In this document: piece by piece, positions 16,693-24,749 of the stretch
How positions within the stretch are numbered: position 1 is the first letter of the stretch
Layout: each line of letters begins with the position of its first letter
Assembly: GCA_044425575.1 (NCBI GenBank)
Contig: JAWXVE010000012.1
Location: forward strand, 1-42,617
DNA from: JAWXVE01 sp044425575
GTDB taxonomy: Bacteria; Bacillota; Clostridia; Lachnospirales; Lachnospiraceae
Length of the DNA stretch: 42,617 nt
Reading direction: 5' to 3'
The notes under the pieces: model-generated
What the model saw: only the letters and a program-made list of their open reading frames with translations
The model's database searches: none
What the model was told of the DNA's origin: nothing
Translations under genes and position numbers: made by a program

Positions 16693-17394
16693 TTATTCCG
16701 TTAAACCATATCTTCTATCTCTACTATTATATGTTTCTATAGCTTTTTCTAATTCTTCTTTTGTAAAATCTGGCCAAGGTACTGTTGTATAATAGAATTC
16801 CGAATACGCTAATTGCCACAACAAAAAGTTTGATATACGCAATTCACCACTTGTTCGAATCATCAAATCAGGATCTGGTATACCTCTTGTATCTAAACAA
16901 TTGGAAAAGAAATCCTCATCTATACTCTTAAGTTCTACTTCTCCTCGTTGGATTTTTGCGCCTACTTCTCGTACTGCTCGAACAATTTCGTCACGACTTC
17001 CATAATTTAGAGCCACTTGAAAATGTAGTCCTTGGTTGTTCTTCGTTACTTCTTCTAATTCTATCATGCGCTGTTGCATATCTACATCAAATCCAGATTT
17101 ATCTCCTATAATCTTGACGCACATATCATTCTTTTGAGCAGTCTTAATACATGTCTTTAAATATTGTCGAAAGAGTTTCATCAATCCTTCCACTTCTTGT
17201 TTGGATCTCTTCCAATTCTCAGTAGAAAATGCATATACAGTAAGGTATTGTACACCCATTCTATATGCTTCTTCGCAGATAATTTCCAAATTTTTACTTC
17301 CTTGGGCATGACCAACATTTCTAGGCATCCCCTTCGCCTTAGCCCATCGTCCATTTCCATCTAGAATAATCGCAATGTGATTTGGGATATTCAT
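16693..17394 (-). CDS. uppS: Undecaprenyl diphosphate synthase (cis-prenyltransferase)
   Basis: It builds the C55 lipid carrier used for peptidoglycan and other wall polymers. The 233-residue protein starts NIPNHIAIILDGNGRWA, with the catalytic Asp in DGNGRWA, and has GHAQG, YAFSTENW, LNYGSRDEI and the C-terminal IRTSGELRISNFLLW. It is complete. AGAGGAAATT precedes the ATG. A 117-base gap with two short imperfect hairpins separates it from frr; neither is followed by a convincing T run. Confidence 0.97.
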   Translation of the reverse strand: MNIPNHIAIILDGNGRWAKAKGMPRNVGHAQGSKNLEIICEEAYRMGVQYLTVYAFSTENWKRSKQEVEGLMKLFRQYLKTCIKTAQKNDMCVKIIGDKSGFDVDMQQRMIELEEVTKNNQGLHFQVALNYGSRDEIVRAVREVGAKIQRGEVELKSIDEDFFSNCLDTRGIPDPDLMIRTSGELRISNFLLWQLAYSEFYYTTVPWPDFTKEELEKAIETYNSRDRRYGLTE

Positions 17395-17511
17395 AATTTC
17401 CTCTTATAGAGTTATTCATTCACTCCATCTTACTTTCTATTTTATTCACTATTTTGTTTTTAAAATAGCATAAGAGGACATGCTCTGTATTGCCTGTCCC
17501 CAATTTAGTTC

Positions 17512-18063
17512 TTATACGGTTAAAATCTCTTTTGATTTTTCTTCTACCAAGTGATCTACATCTTTTACTGCCTTATCTGTTAACTTTTGTAATTCATCTT
17601 CTAAATCTTTGATTTCATCTTCTGAAATATCTGCCTTAAGAAGTTTCTTGAATGCATCATTACCTTCTCTTCTAATATTACGAATAGCAACTTTACATTC
17701 TTCCCCTTTTTTCTTTACATCCTTAACAAGCTCTTTTCTTCTATCTTCTGTTAACTCCGGAAATACTAAACGAATGATTTGCCCATCATTAGATGGTGTA
17801 ATTCCAACATCTGACATCATAATTGCTTTTTCTATTTCCTTAATCAAGTTTTTCTCCCATGGTGCAATCTGAATCATACGTGCTTCTGGTACAGAAATAT
17901 TACCAACTTGTTGAATTGGTGTTGGCGTTCCATAATAATCAACCTTAATCTTATCAAGTACATGAGGATTTGCACGTCCTGCTCGTATTGTTGCATATTC
18001 GGATGCTAAATGTTCCATTGTTTTCTTCATTTTATCATCGTATGTTATCATCTTTTCATTCAT
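17512..18063 (-). CDS. frr: Ribosome recycling factor
   Basis: It splits post-termination ribosomes together with EF-G. The start at 18063 (MNEKMITYDDKMKKT) is chosen because TTAGGAGAG lies 5-6 bases upstream; an earlier ATG at 18087 would overlap pyrH. The 183-residue size is typical. The three-helix body carries TIRAGRANPHVLDKI and YYGTPTPIQQ, and the C-terminal KVAIRNIRREGNDAFKK. It follows pyrH as in most bacteria. Confidence 0.98.
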   Translation of the reverse strand: MNEKMITYDDKMKKTMEHLASEYATIRAGRANPHVLDKIKVDYYGTPTPIQQVGNISVPEARMIQIAPWEKNLIKEIEKAIMMSDVGITPSNDGQIIRLVFPELTEDRRKELVKDVKKKGEECKVAIRNIRREGNDAFKKLLKADISEDEIKDLEDELQKLTDKAVKDVDHLVEEKSKEILTV

Positions 18064-18079
18064 AATTTCTCTCCTAATT

Positions 18080-18778
18080 CTATTCAACTAGCACTTTCGT
18101 TCCAGTAAATTGCCCCTTCACTGTATTAACAATACTGTCTTCTTCATTTAATCCAAACACCCACATTGGCATCTTGTAATCACGTGCTAATATGGAAGCA
18201 GTCATATCCACCACCTGTAGATTCTTGGCAATTACTTCGTGAATGGAAATTTCATCATACTTGATTGCATCTTGATTATGGGACGGGTCATCACTATATA
18301 CTCCATCAATAGATTTTGCTAATAAAATCACTTCAGCCTCTACCTCAATGGCTCTTAAAACCACACCTGTATCCGTGGAAAAATACGGATGTCCTGTTCC
18401 ACCTGCAAAGAAAACTACTTTTCCCTGTGAAAAATATTCATTGGACACATCTTTAGAAAACGGTTTTGTAAAGGTTGAGCACGTAAATGGTGTTAAAATT
18501 TCTGTCTGCATGCCAACATGACGAAAGATTTCCGAAACATAGATACAATTCATAACCGTGGCTAACATTCCAATTTGGTCCGCCTTGGTACGATCAATTG
18601 TTTCACTTGTTCGTCCTCTCCAAAAATTACCTCCACCAATTACAATTCCAACTTCTATTTGATCCTCCACAAGTTTAGCTACTTGTAATGCAACTTTTGT
18701 AATGGTTGGTTCGTCAAATCCTGTTTTTTTGTCGCCTGCAAGTGCTTCACCACTTAACTTTAGCATAATTCTCTTCAT
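18080..18778 (-). CDS. pyrH: UMP kinase
   Basis: It phosphorylates UMP to UDP and belongs to the bacterial amino-acid kinase family. The 232-residue protein has LKLSGEAL at the start, GIVIGGGNFWRG, TKADQIGMLATVMN, the FAGGTGHPYFSTDTG nucleotide site and DGVYSDDP. It is complete. It lies between a bactofilin gene and frr, whereas in many relatives pyrH directly follows tsf. Confidence 0.98.
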   Translation of the reverse strand: MKRIMLKLSGEALAGDKKTGFDEPTITKVALQVAKLVEDQIEVGIVIGGGNFWRGRTSETIDRTKADQIGMLATVMNCIYVSEIFRHVGMQTEILTPFTCSTFTKPFSKDVSNEYFSQGKVVFFAGGTGHPYFSTDTGVVLRAIEVEAEVILLAKSIDGVYSDDPSHNQDAIKYDEISIHEVIAKNLQVVDMTASILARDYKMPMWVFGLNEEDSIVNTVKGQFTGTKVLVE

Positions 18779-18796
18779 GTAATCTGTTTACCTTCC

Positions 18797-19981
18797 TTAG
18801 TCTTTTATATCTTCAAAGAAACTAATTGGATTTACTTTTGCATAGCATTGTGAACACATACCTTCAATAACAGCCCCATTATTAATTTGTACTGATTTCG
18901 ATTTAATATTACCCATAACAATAGCTGATGCGTCTAAGATAACAGGACCTTGTACATCAATATCACCTTTTACAGCTCCTGCAACAACAGCTGATGTAGA
19001 CATAATATCTCCAACAACTACTGTATTCGTTCCAATTTTTACACTTCCTGTGCAAGTAATCGATCCTGTGACTCTAGCAGAATCCGCAAAAATCTCAGAA
19101 GCCTTAGAATTTCCTTTAATGGTTCCTGTAATATTTAGTTTTCCAAGGACATTTACATTTCCTTCGATGGTACCACTAATATCAGCAGAACCTTGTGCTT
19201 CAATATCGCCTCGAATGGTCATTCCGCTTGTAATTACAGCTGTTTCATCTAATAAATCTTTTGCAATCTCTTTCTTTTCATCCATTTTTTCGCCCTCTTT
19301 TGTATTATTTTCTTGGTTCATAAGTGTATTCAATTCTTCGTTCGTATCCATTTTCTCTTCTCCCATGCTCACTATTGTAGGTTCTACTTCTTCTGCGATT
19401 CCTATGTCTTCTACGCTTAGTTCTTCTTCTGCGATTCCTATATCTTCTACGCTTAGTTCTTCTTCGATTCCTAGGTCTTCTACGCTTAATTCTTCTTCTT
19501 CGATTCCTAGGTCTTCTACGCTTAATTCTTCTTCGATTCCTAGGTCTTCTACGCTTAATTCTGATTTCGCAGCTAGTAGGCTGTCTTCTCGAGCCATTTC
19601 AGCAGCTAATGCATCTGGGTCTTTCATATATTCGAATTCTTTCAATGCTTCTAGTATCATTGCATTTTGATCTTTTGTTTCCTTAATTACTGTCTTCTCA
19701 ACCTTGTCAATATGAATGACAGATTCTTCTAACTGTACAACTGCCTCAAAATCTTTAACAACTTCATCTTCCTCTTGGACATCATCCATTTGTACAACTG
19801 CTTCGTCAAATGACATGGCATACTTACTGTGCCGGTTTTGTTCATCCTCTGTTTCTGGAAGTTCTGCAATAATTTTCTCTAAATCCATTCCTTTTGATTT
19901 GTCTTTTTTTCCTGCATCATCGTCTACTATTTGATTTACCGCATTGGATAAATCTTCTTTTAGATCTTGAAAAAATCCCAT
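18797..19981 (-). CDS. Bactofilin with a long acidic repeat-bearing N-terminal region
   Basis: The 394-residue protein has a C-terminal bactofilin domain (about 245-385), a beta-helical polymer-forming fold, seen as runs like MTIRGDIEAQGSADISGTIEG with regularly spaced Gly and Val. The N-terminal 240 residues are strongly acidic and contain five near-identical units of ELSVED(L/I)GI(E/A)E at about 141-195. Ordinary bactofilins are 120-200 residues, so this one is extended. Bactofilins scaffold cell-wall enzymes, and the gene lies 14 bases after a polysaccharide deacetylase gene, so a partnership is a fair inference. The C-terminus has a CSQC pair. Confidence 0.88.
   Translation of the reverse strand: MGFFQDLKEDLSNAVNQIVDDDAGKKDKSKGMDLEKIIAELPETEDEQNRHSKYAMSFDEAVVQMDDVQEEDEVVKDFEAVVQLEESVIHIDKVEKTVIKETKDQNAMILEALKEFEYMKDPDALAAEMAREDSLLAAKSELSVEDLGIEEELSVEDLGIEEEELSVEDLGIEEELSVEDIGIAEEELSVEDIGIAEEVEPTIVSMGEEKMDTNEELNTLMNQENNTKEGEKMDEKKEIAKDLLDETAVITSGMTIRGDIEAQGSADISGTIEGNVNVLGKLNITGTIKGNSKASEIFADSARVTGSITCTGSVKIGTNTVVVGDIMSTSAVVAGAVKGDIDVQGPVILDASAIVMGNIKSKSVQINNGAVIEGMCSQCYAKVNPISFFEDIKD
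19397..19562 (-). repeat. In-frame tandem repeat of 33/36 bases in the bactofilin gene
   Basis: Five units begin with gattcct (plus strand) at 19397, 19433, 19466, 19502 and 19535, alternating in spacing between 36 and 33 bases. All differences in length are multiples of three, so the frame is kept. Such repeats tend to change copy number by slippage. Confidence 0.9.
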
Positions 19982-19995
19982 TTTGTATCCTCCAT

Positions 19996-20937
19996 TTATT
20001 CATTAGTTTCATTAATAATATGTTGAATTGCATTGGTATCTTGCGTGATTGGCAAAATCTGTACATCCATTTCTTGTAATTGCTCAATAAAAAGTGGTAA
20101 TGCCTCTATTGTAGTAATATGATTAGACGAGTCATGCATCAACACAATAGATTGGTTGTTACCTTTCACACTTGTAATCATAGATTCTACCATGTACTCT
20201 GCAGTTAGATTATACGTTAATCCTGTATCTCCAGAAGAAACATTCCAGTCATAATACGTAAGTCCCATAGATTCTACCAAATCAATATAGGCACTTAAAT
20301 CATATGCTATATAATCATTACTACTGCCACCTGGGAATCGATACAAACTTGTATTGACACCTGTTAATCCAAATATCTTCTCTTGTAATTTTAGAATATC
20401 GCTTTGTAAGGTTTCTGTAGATGCATATATTTCCGCATAATCATGGGTATAAGAATGAAGAGCAATGGTATGTCCCTCGTCTACAATACGTTGGTAAAGA
20501 GGATCTAACTGTTCACTCTTATTGCCCAATACAAAAAAAGTTGCCTTAACATCATATTCCAATAAAATATCTAAAATCTTACTTGTCTGGCTACTTGGTC
20601 CATCGTCAAAAGTTAAGTAAACACACTTTCCACTCACTGTGGTAAGCTCCTCCGGAACAGCAACCATCTCTCCTAAACCCTCTGTCTCTATGTCACTGGT
20701 AGATGTGATTAGCCCGGTTATCTGATCATCTTGTGAAAAATTCGTTGCTACATATTCATCCAATTGGCTCTTGTACTCCTGCACCTGTTCATCAAGTTGG
20801 AGCACCCTAGCTGTCAAGAAAATGGAACATACCGTTGGACTAATTAATAAAACACATACCACGGTTAAGATTAACATTTTAAAACGCTGTACTCTGCGTC
20901 TACGGTACTCACTCTCCCTACTGTGGTTAGTATCCAT
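19996..20937 (-). CDS. Membrane-anchored polysaccharide deacetylase (NodB family, CE4)
   Basis: The 313-residue protein has a basic N-terminus, one membrane helix (about 21-43), a short coiled coil (45-65) and a NodB domain (about 107-300). The CE4 motifs are complete: TFDDGPS, HSYTHDY (metal His pair), RFPGGSS, YYDWN and LMHDS. It probably deacetylates peptidoglycan or another wall glycan outside the membrane. It has its own promoter and heads the operon running to rseP, with bactofilin next, which points to wall remodelling. The exact substrate cannot be told. Confidence 0.92.
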   Translation of the reverse strand: MDTNHSRESEYRRRRVQRFKMLILTVVCVLLISPTVCSIFLTARVLQLDEQVQEYKSQLDEYVATNFSQDDQITGLITSTSDIETEGLGEMVAVPEELTTVSGKCVYLTFDDGPSSQTSKILDILLEYDVKATFFVLGNKSEQLDPLYQRIVDEGHTIALHSYTHDYAEIYASTETLQSDILKLQEKIFGLTGVNTSLYRFPGGSSNDYIAYDLSAYIDLVESMGLTYYDWNVSSGDTGLTYNLTAEYMVESMITSVKGNNQSIVLMHDSSNHITTIEALPLFIEQLQEMDVQILPITQDTNAIQHIINETNE

Positions 20938-20969
20938 GGAAAACTCCTTTAATCAGACAATCTTTAGTT

Positions 20970-20997
20970 ATTATATCATAGTTTTCTTAATTTTCAA
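20970..20997 (-). promoter_or_regulatory. Promoter of the deacetylase-bactofilin-pyrH-rseP operon
   Basis: TTGAAA (20992-20997) and TATAAT (20970-20975) are separated by 16 bases on the minus strand, just downstream of the tsf terminator. An AAAGGAG ribosome site follows ahead of the ATG. Confidence 0.75.
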
Positions 20998-21006
20998 ACA
21001 AATTTT

Positions 21007-21046
21007 TATGAAAATAGCACCACTAGTATTCCTCTAGCGATGCTAT
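21007..21046 (-). terminator. Terminator of rpsB-tsf
   Basis: A 13-bp stem (21014-21026 with 21034-21046, two G-U pairs, 7-base loop) ends in four T residues on the minus strand, 47 bases past the tsf stop. Confidence 0.8.
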
Positions 21047-21060
21047 GTTCTATTCCATAT

Positions 21061-21098
21061 GAGATAGAATTTCTTATTGGAGATAGAATTTCTTATTG
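21061..21098 (-). repeat. 19-bp tandem duplication across the tsf stop codon
   Basis: Two perfect copies of a 19-base unit lie head to tail at 21061-21079 and 21080-21098. The second contains the tsf stop (21093-21095) and the codon before it; the first lies wholly downstream of the stop. The EF-Ts protein is not altered. Confidence 0.9.
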
Positions 21099-22025
21099 TC
21101 CCATTTGTGCTGCTACTTCATCGGCAAAGTTTTCTTGTTTCTTTTCAATGCCTTCACCTGTTTCAAAACGAATAAATTTCGCAATAGAAACTTCAGTTCC
21201 AACAGCCTTAGAAACTTCAGCTAAATAAGCCTTTACAGTTTGCTTTCCGTCTTCCGCTTTTACATAAGCTTGTTCTAATAGACACACTTCTTTTAACTCT
21301 TTATTTAATCGTCCTACAATAGCACCTTCAATTACTTTCTCAGGCTTTCCTGCCATCTTAGGATCCACTTGAATTTGTGCTCTAAGAATTTCTTTCTCAT
21401 GCTCTTTGTATTCTTCTGATACTTCATCAGTAGAAACATACTTTGGAGAAAGTGCCGCAATTTGCATGGCAATATTAGACATTGCTTCTTTTACTTGCTC
21501 ATTTACAACTGAGGATTTTGCATCTACAATAACGCCAATTCTTCCGCCACCATGTGTATAAGATACAACACATCCGCCATCTGCAACTACTTTTTCAAAT
21601 CGTCTAATACTTAATTTTTCACCGATAACGGCAATTTTCTCAGTCAATACATCGTTCACGGTCTTGCTAGTATCTTCATTCCAGTTTTCTGCTAAAAAGG
21701 CATCTATATCAGCTGCCGAAGAAGCAACTGCTTGCTTTGCAACTCCTGACACAAATCCTTGGAATTCATCATTTTTCGCAACAAAATCTGTTTCTGAATT
21801 AACTTCAACAATTGCAGCAACTTCATCTTCAATCATAACTTTAACAAGACCTTCAGCTGCAACTCTATTTGCTTTCTTTTCCGCTTTTGCTTGTCCGTTC
21901 TTTCTTAAATACTCAACAGCTTCGTCCATATCTCCATTTGTTTCACCGAGAGCTTTCTTACAGTCCATCATACCTGCACCCGTGATTTCTCTCAATTCTT
22001 TTACCATTCCTGCTGTGATAGCCAT
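21093..22025 (-). CDS. tsf: Elongation factor Ts
   Basis: It is the nucleotide exchange factor that regenerates EF-Tu-GTP. The 310-residue protein has the N-terminal UBA-like domain with KELREITGAGMMDCKKAL, the TDFVAKNDEF motif of the core and a complete C-terminal dimerisation region. It follows rpsB by 28 bases with an AGGAGG-like site, the near-universal rpsB-tsf pair. Confidence 0.98.
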   Translation of the reverse strand: MAITAGMVKELREITGAGMMDCKKALGETNGDMDEAVEYLRKNGQAKAEKKANRVAAEGLVKVMIEDEVAAIVEVNSETDFVAKNDEFQGFVSGVAKQAVASSAADIDAFLAENWNEDTSKTVNDVLTEKIAVIGEKLSIRRFEKVVADGGCVVSYTHGGGRIGVIVDAKSSVVNEQVKEAMSNIAMQIAALSPKYVSTDEVSEEYKEHEKEILRAQIQVDPKMAGKPEKVIEGAIVGRLNKELKEVCLLEQAYVKAEDGKQTVKAYLAEVSKAVGTEVSIAKFIRFETGEGIEKKQENFADEVAAQMGQ

Positions 22026-22053
22026 ACTTAAATCCTCCTAATTGCACTCTTGA

Positions 22054-22782
22054 TTATTCAGCTGCTACTTCTTCCGCTACTTCTGCTACTTCTTGTGCTT
22101 CTCCTTGATTTGCTTCAATAACTGCATCCGCCATCTTAGCAACAATTAGCTTAACTGCACGAATAGCATCATCGTTACCTGGAATTACAAAGTCTAACTC
22201 TTCTGGATCACAGTTGGTATCTGCAATACCAATAAGTGGAATACCAAGTGTATGCGCTTCTTGAATACAGATTCTTTCTTTCTTAGGATCTACTACAAAG
22301 ATTGCATCTGGCACTCTTGTCATATTCTTGATTCCGCCTAAGTTCTTTTCTAATTTATCCCATTCTTTTTTTAATTCAATTACTTCTTTTTTAGGTAATA
22401 CTTCAAAAGTACCATCTACTGCCATTGTTTCAATAGCTTTTAATCTTTTCACTCTACTTTGAATGGTCTTGAAGTTTGTTAACATACCACCTAACCATCT
22501 TTCATTTACGTAGTACATTCCACAACGTTCAGCCTCTGCTTGTACTGCATCTTGAGCTTGTTTCTTTGTACCTACAAAAAGAATAGTTCCACCTGCATTT
22601 GCAATGTCAGAGATTGCTTTATATGCTTCATCTACTTTACCTACTGACTTTTGTAAGTCAATAATGTAGATTCCATTTCTTTCTGTGAAGATATATGGAG
22701 CCATTTTCGGATTCCATCTTCTTGTTTGATGTCCAAAGTGAACACCTGCCTCTAGTAATTGTTTCATTGATATAACGCTCAT
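22054..22782 (-). CDS. rpsB: 30S ribosomal protein S2
   Basis: The 242-residue protein begins MSVISMKQLLEAGVHFGHQ and has the family marks RRWNPKMAPYIF, GTKKQAQDAV and RWLGGMLTNF. The C-terminus is a short acidic, alanine-rich tail. It lies downstream of the flagellar operon, as in Bacillus subtilis, but has its own promoter. Confidence 0.98.
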   Translation of the reverse strand: MSVISMKQLLEAGVHFGHQTRRWNPKMAPYIFTERNGIYIIDLQKSVGKVDEAYKAISDIANAGGTILFVGTKKQAQDAVQAEAERCGMYYVNERWLGGMLTNFKTIQSRVKRLKAIETMAVDGTFEVLPKKEVIELKKEWDKLEKNLGGIKNMTRVPDAIFVVDPKKERICIQEAHTLGIPLIGIADTNCDPEELDFVIPGNDDAIRAVKLIVAKMADAVIEANQGEAQEVAEVAEEVAAE

Positions 22783-22892
22783 GTCTTACCTCCATTTGGT
22801 TAGTGTGCTTCCCTATCCTGTGTTAATCCTGCCACTTATTGATTAAGCACCGGCAGACACATGGATACGTGTTTTCTAGTTACAACTGAATT
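22783..22892 (-). promoter_or_regulatory. rpsB leader with a stem-loop
   Basis: Between the promoter and the rpsB start is a roughly 105-base leader. It can form CTGCC/GGCAG with an inner CTTA/TAAG stem (about 22829-22856). It could serve in S2 feedback, but no conserved S2 leader motif was recognised. GGAGGTAAG precedes the ATG. Confidence 0.4.
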
Positions 22893-22921
22893 ATTTTACC
22901 ACAAGAAAAAAGAATTTGCAA
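22893..22921 (-). promoter_or_regulatory. rpsB promoter
   Basis: TTGCAA (22916-22921) and TAAAAT (22893-22898) are separated by exactly 17 bases on the minus strand. The -35 box is part of the upstream terminator hairpin. Confidence 0.75.
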
Positions 22922-22941
22922 TGACAAATCCTTTTTTTCTT
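22903..22941 (-). terminator. Terminator of the flagellar/chemotaxis operon
   Basis: An inverted repeat pairs 22925-22941 with 22903-22918 around a 6-base loop. The minus-strand 3' arm is a T-rich tract (TTTTTTCTT). It begins about a dozen bases after the last stop codon and overlaps the -35 box and spacer of the rpsB promoter. Confidence 0.65.
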
Positions 22942-22952
22942 CGTTCTTTTTA

Positions 22953-23534
22953 TTAATTGGAAGAAATAGCCTTAGCGATTTCCTCATAGGTTGCTCCTGT
23001 ATAAAATTCATAATTCCCTGCTCTTATATTCTTATCATAACCATATTGACAGAGGTATTGATCATACTCAGTAGCACTCTCTATTAACCCTAAGGCAAAC
23101 AATTTACTACTCACGGTAACAGAACTATCTCCGCCTACTATCTGTAAGAGCACCATTTCTTCCGTAATGCTATCAATCACTGTAGATATTTCTTGTGAAT
23201 TTTCTGTTGATAGTGTATCATCTAAAATTACCAAGTCTTCGTTCTCATGATTAGATAAAGTCTCTTCTAGTTCTTGATTCATCTCTTGGTCCACATTCTC
23301 TTCAATCTCGATAGTTTCCTCTTCCTCATCTAGTCCTTCGTTCACCTCTTCTACGCTCGTATCTTCAACCAGAGGCTCCTCTTCACCCTCCACGTATTCT
23401 TCTTCACTTACGCTATCTTGCAGAATGTACACATCACTAGCAGGCTCTGAATCAACACGATTCATAGCAGTCATTAAAATTCCCGTAATGATAATACCTA
23501 CTGCAAATCCTCTTAATTGATATTTCACTTTCAT
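22953..23534 (-). CDS. Membrane protein with an MltG/YceG-like C-terminal domain
   Basis: The 193-residue protein has an N-terminal membrane anchor (about 9-25), a highly acidic linker (about 40-115) and a C-terminal stretch resembling the LysM-like N-terminal part of MltG/YceG: a leading region with GGDSSVTVSSKLFALGLI, then an IRAGNYEF turn and TYEEIAKAIS. The catalytic transglycosylase domain of MltG is missing, so it is at most a wall-binding or regulatory relative. It is the last gene of the flagellar operon, 5 bases after the SwrB-like gene. The family link is by eye. Confidence 0.65.
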   Translation of the reverse strand: MKVKYQLRGFAVGIIITGILMTAMNRVDSEPASDVYILQDSVSEEEYVEGEEEPLVEDTSVEEVNEGLDEEEETIEIEENVDQEMNQELEETLSNHENEDLVILDDTLSTENSQEISTVIDSITEEMVLLQIVGGDSSVTVSSKLFALGLIESATEYDQYLCQYGYDKNIRAGNYEFYTGATYEEIAKAISSN

Positions 23535-23539
23535 CTACC

Positions 23540-24319
23540 TTACACCTCTTCAAACAAGCCAACTACTAGTTTTACTTCTCCAATTCCAAGTCCTAATTCT
23601 TTTGCAATGGAGCAATAATCCATACCTTTTCCATATCGCTCTAAGATTTTCTGGTTATTATTTTCAACAGATGAAGTTGCTTCCTTTATAGTTGACTCTG
23701 CTCTCTCCACTTCTAAAATTTCCACTTGGGACTGTGTTATTTCTGTTACTTGTTCTGTTTCTGTTACTTGAGCCGCTTCTATTACGTGATCTACTTCTTG
23801 TTCTTTCGGTTGAAGTTCTGGAACTTTAGCCAATTTATCCAGATTCTTAATTCGGTCAATGGCAGTTATAGCTGGCTCTGATGTTGCAAGTTCTGGTTCT
23901 ACAATCTCTTGACTAACCTTAACTTCCTTCGTTGATGTAATAAGTGGAGCTACTTGAATAGATTTTAGAACTTTTTCTTTTTGTACTAACATATCATATA
24001 GAAACATAGTTTCTTCATGATTTCTATGAATTTCCTTTAGGACTGTGGCAGAATACTCATCCATTTCATGAATTTTTTCATTGGATAGTCTTTCCATAAT
24101 TCGCTCTGACTTATCTGTTGCATAAGAAACAGTTTCATCAATCACTTCTTCTGTTTTCAAGCGAAATGCATCGATTTCTACTTGGATTTGCTCCTCTATT
24201 AATTCTTCAATTTTCTTTTGGCTAATTTCTTCTTGCGTTTCTTTTTTCTCGGGAATGATAAATGTAATAGCGAATAGAAGAATTCCTATGATTACAATTC
24301 CTATTTCAATCGGTTCCAT
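23540..24319 (-). CDS. SwrB/YlxL-like membrane protein of the flagellar operon
   Basis: The 259-residue protein has one N-terminal membrane helix (about 5-22), a long charged coiled coil (about 25-110), a Glu/Thr/Val-rich linker and a C-terminal helix-turn-helix-like motif (ILERYGKG...IAKELGLG). This layout, and the place between sigma-28 and rpsB, match YlxL/SwrB of Bacillus subtilis, which promotes maturation of the flagellar export apparatus. SwrB is shorter (about 167 residues). The C-terminal motif recalls DUF6115 proteins. Homology is inferred from position and architecture. Confidence 0.65.
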   Translation of the reverse strand: MEPIEIGIVIIGILLFAITFIIPEKKETQEEISQKKIEELIEEQIQVEIDAFRLKTEEVIDETVSYATDKSERIMERLSNEKIHEMDEYSATVLKEIHRNHEETMFLYDMLVQKEKVLKSIQVAPLITSTKEVKVSQEIVEPELATSEPAITAIDRIKNLDKLAKVPELQPKEQEVDHVIEAAQVTETEQVTEITQSQVEILEVERAESTIKEATSSVENNNQKILERYGKGMDYCSIAKELGLGIGEVKLVVGLFEEV

Positions 24320-24331
24320 ACTATCAAGCTC

Positions 24332-24643
24332 CTATATTTTCACATCAAAAGCACTTCGTGGCTCTTCTGCTTTTTTTTCTGGTTGTTTTTCTTGTTGACG
24401 TTTTTTTCTTTTATTTTGTTCGTAGGTTCCATTCCCTTTATTCTTTGCATCATAATTGTAAGCATATTGATCTGAATCATCTGCATCATGTACCGTTGTT
24501 TGCTTACCTTCCACATCTTTTGTTCGTTGATGAAGAATATTAGTTTGATCCACCATTGGCTTTTGGTCTTCATTTTGCTTTACAGTAGTAAAATCTTGTA
24601 CCCGTGATATGGTTGCGTTCATATGAATTGGTGTCATAGACAT
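24332..24643 (-). CDS. Small hydrophilic protein conserved in Lachnospiraceae flagellar loci
   Basis: About 103 residues, starting MSMTPIHMNATISR; an earlier ATG at 24655 sits on the AAGAAGGG ribosome site and is unlikely. It is rich in Lys, Gln, Asp and Asn, has no membrane segment and ends in a basic tract followed by SAFDVKI. From memory, similar TPIHM... proteins with a FD(V/I)(K/R)I end occur beside sigma-28 in flagellated Lachnospiraceae, but no function is known. It lies 12 bases before the SwrB-like gene. It could be a secreted or chaperone-like flagellar factor; that is speculation. Confidence 0.6.
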   Translation of the reverse strand: MSMTPIHMNATISRVQDFTTVKQNEDQKPMVDQTNILHQRTKDVEGKQTTVHDADDSDQYAYNYDAKNKGNGTYEQNKRKKRQQEKQPEKKAEEPRSAFDVKI

Positions 24644-24749
24644 AATTAAATACATCCCTTCTTAAAGTGTTGCAACATTAGTTTCTAAGGTAATAATCAC
24701 AATATTATCACGTAACGTGTGGGAATTTATGGAATGCCCGCTCTTATTC

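Noticed and set aside
17395..17511. Terminator between frr and uppS
   Set aside because: Two short imperfect hairpins are present, but neither is followed by a T run; the genes are normally co-transcribed.
19397..19562. Regular repeats that could suggest a CRISPR array
   Set aside because: Units are 33-36 bases with no unique spacers and encode in-frame peptide repeats; the same holds for 41683-41742.
19050..19670. A 206-codon plus-strand frame opposite the bactofilin
   Set aside because: It is a serine-rich mirror of the acidic repeat and beta-helix codons, without a ribosome site, inside a clear gene on the other strand.
24707..24730. Possible sigma-28 promoter before the small protein gene (TAAA, then CGTGATAA)
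   Set aside because: The spacer is 13 rather than about 15 bases and three bases of the -10 box differ from GCCGATAA; chance match in AT-rich DNA is likely.
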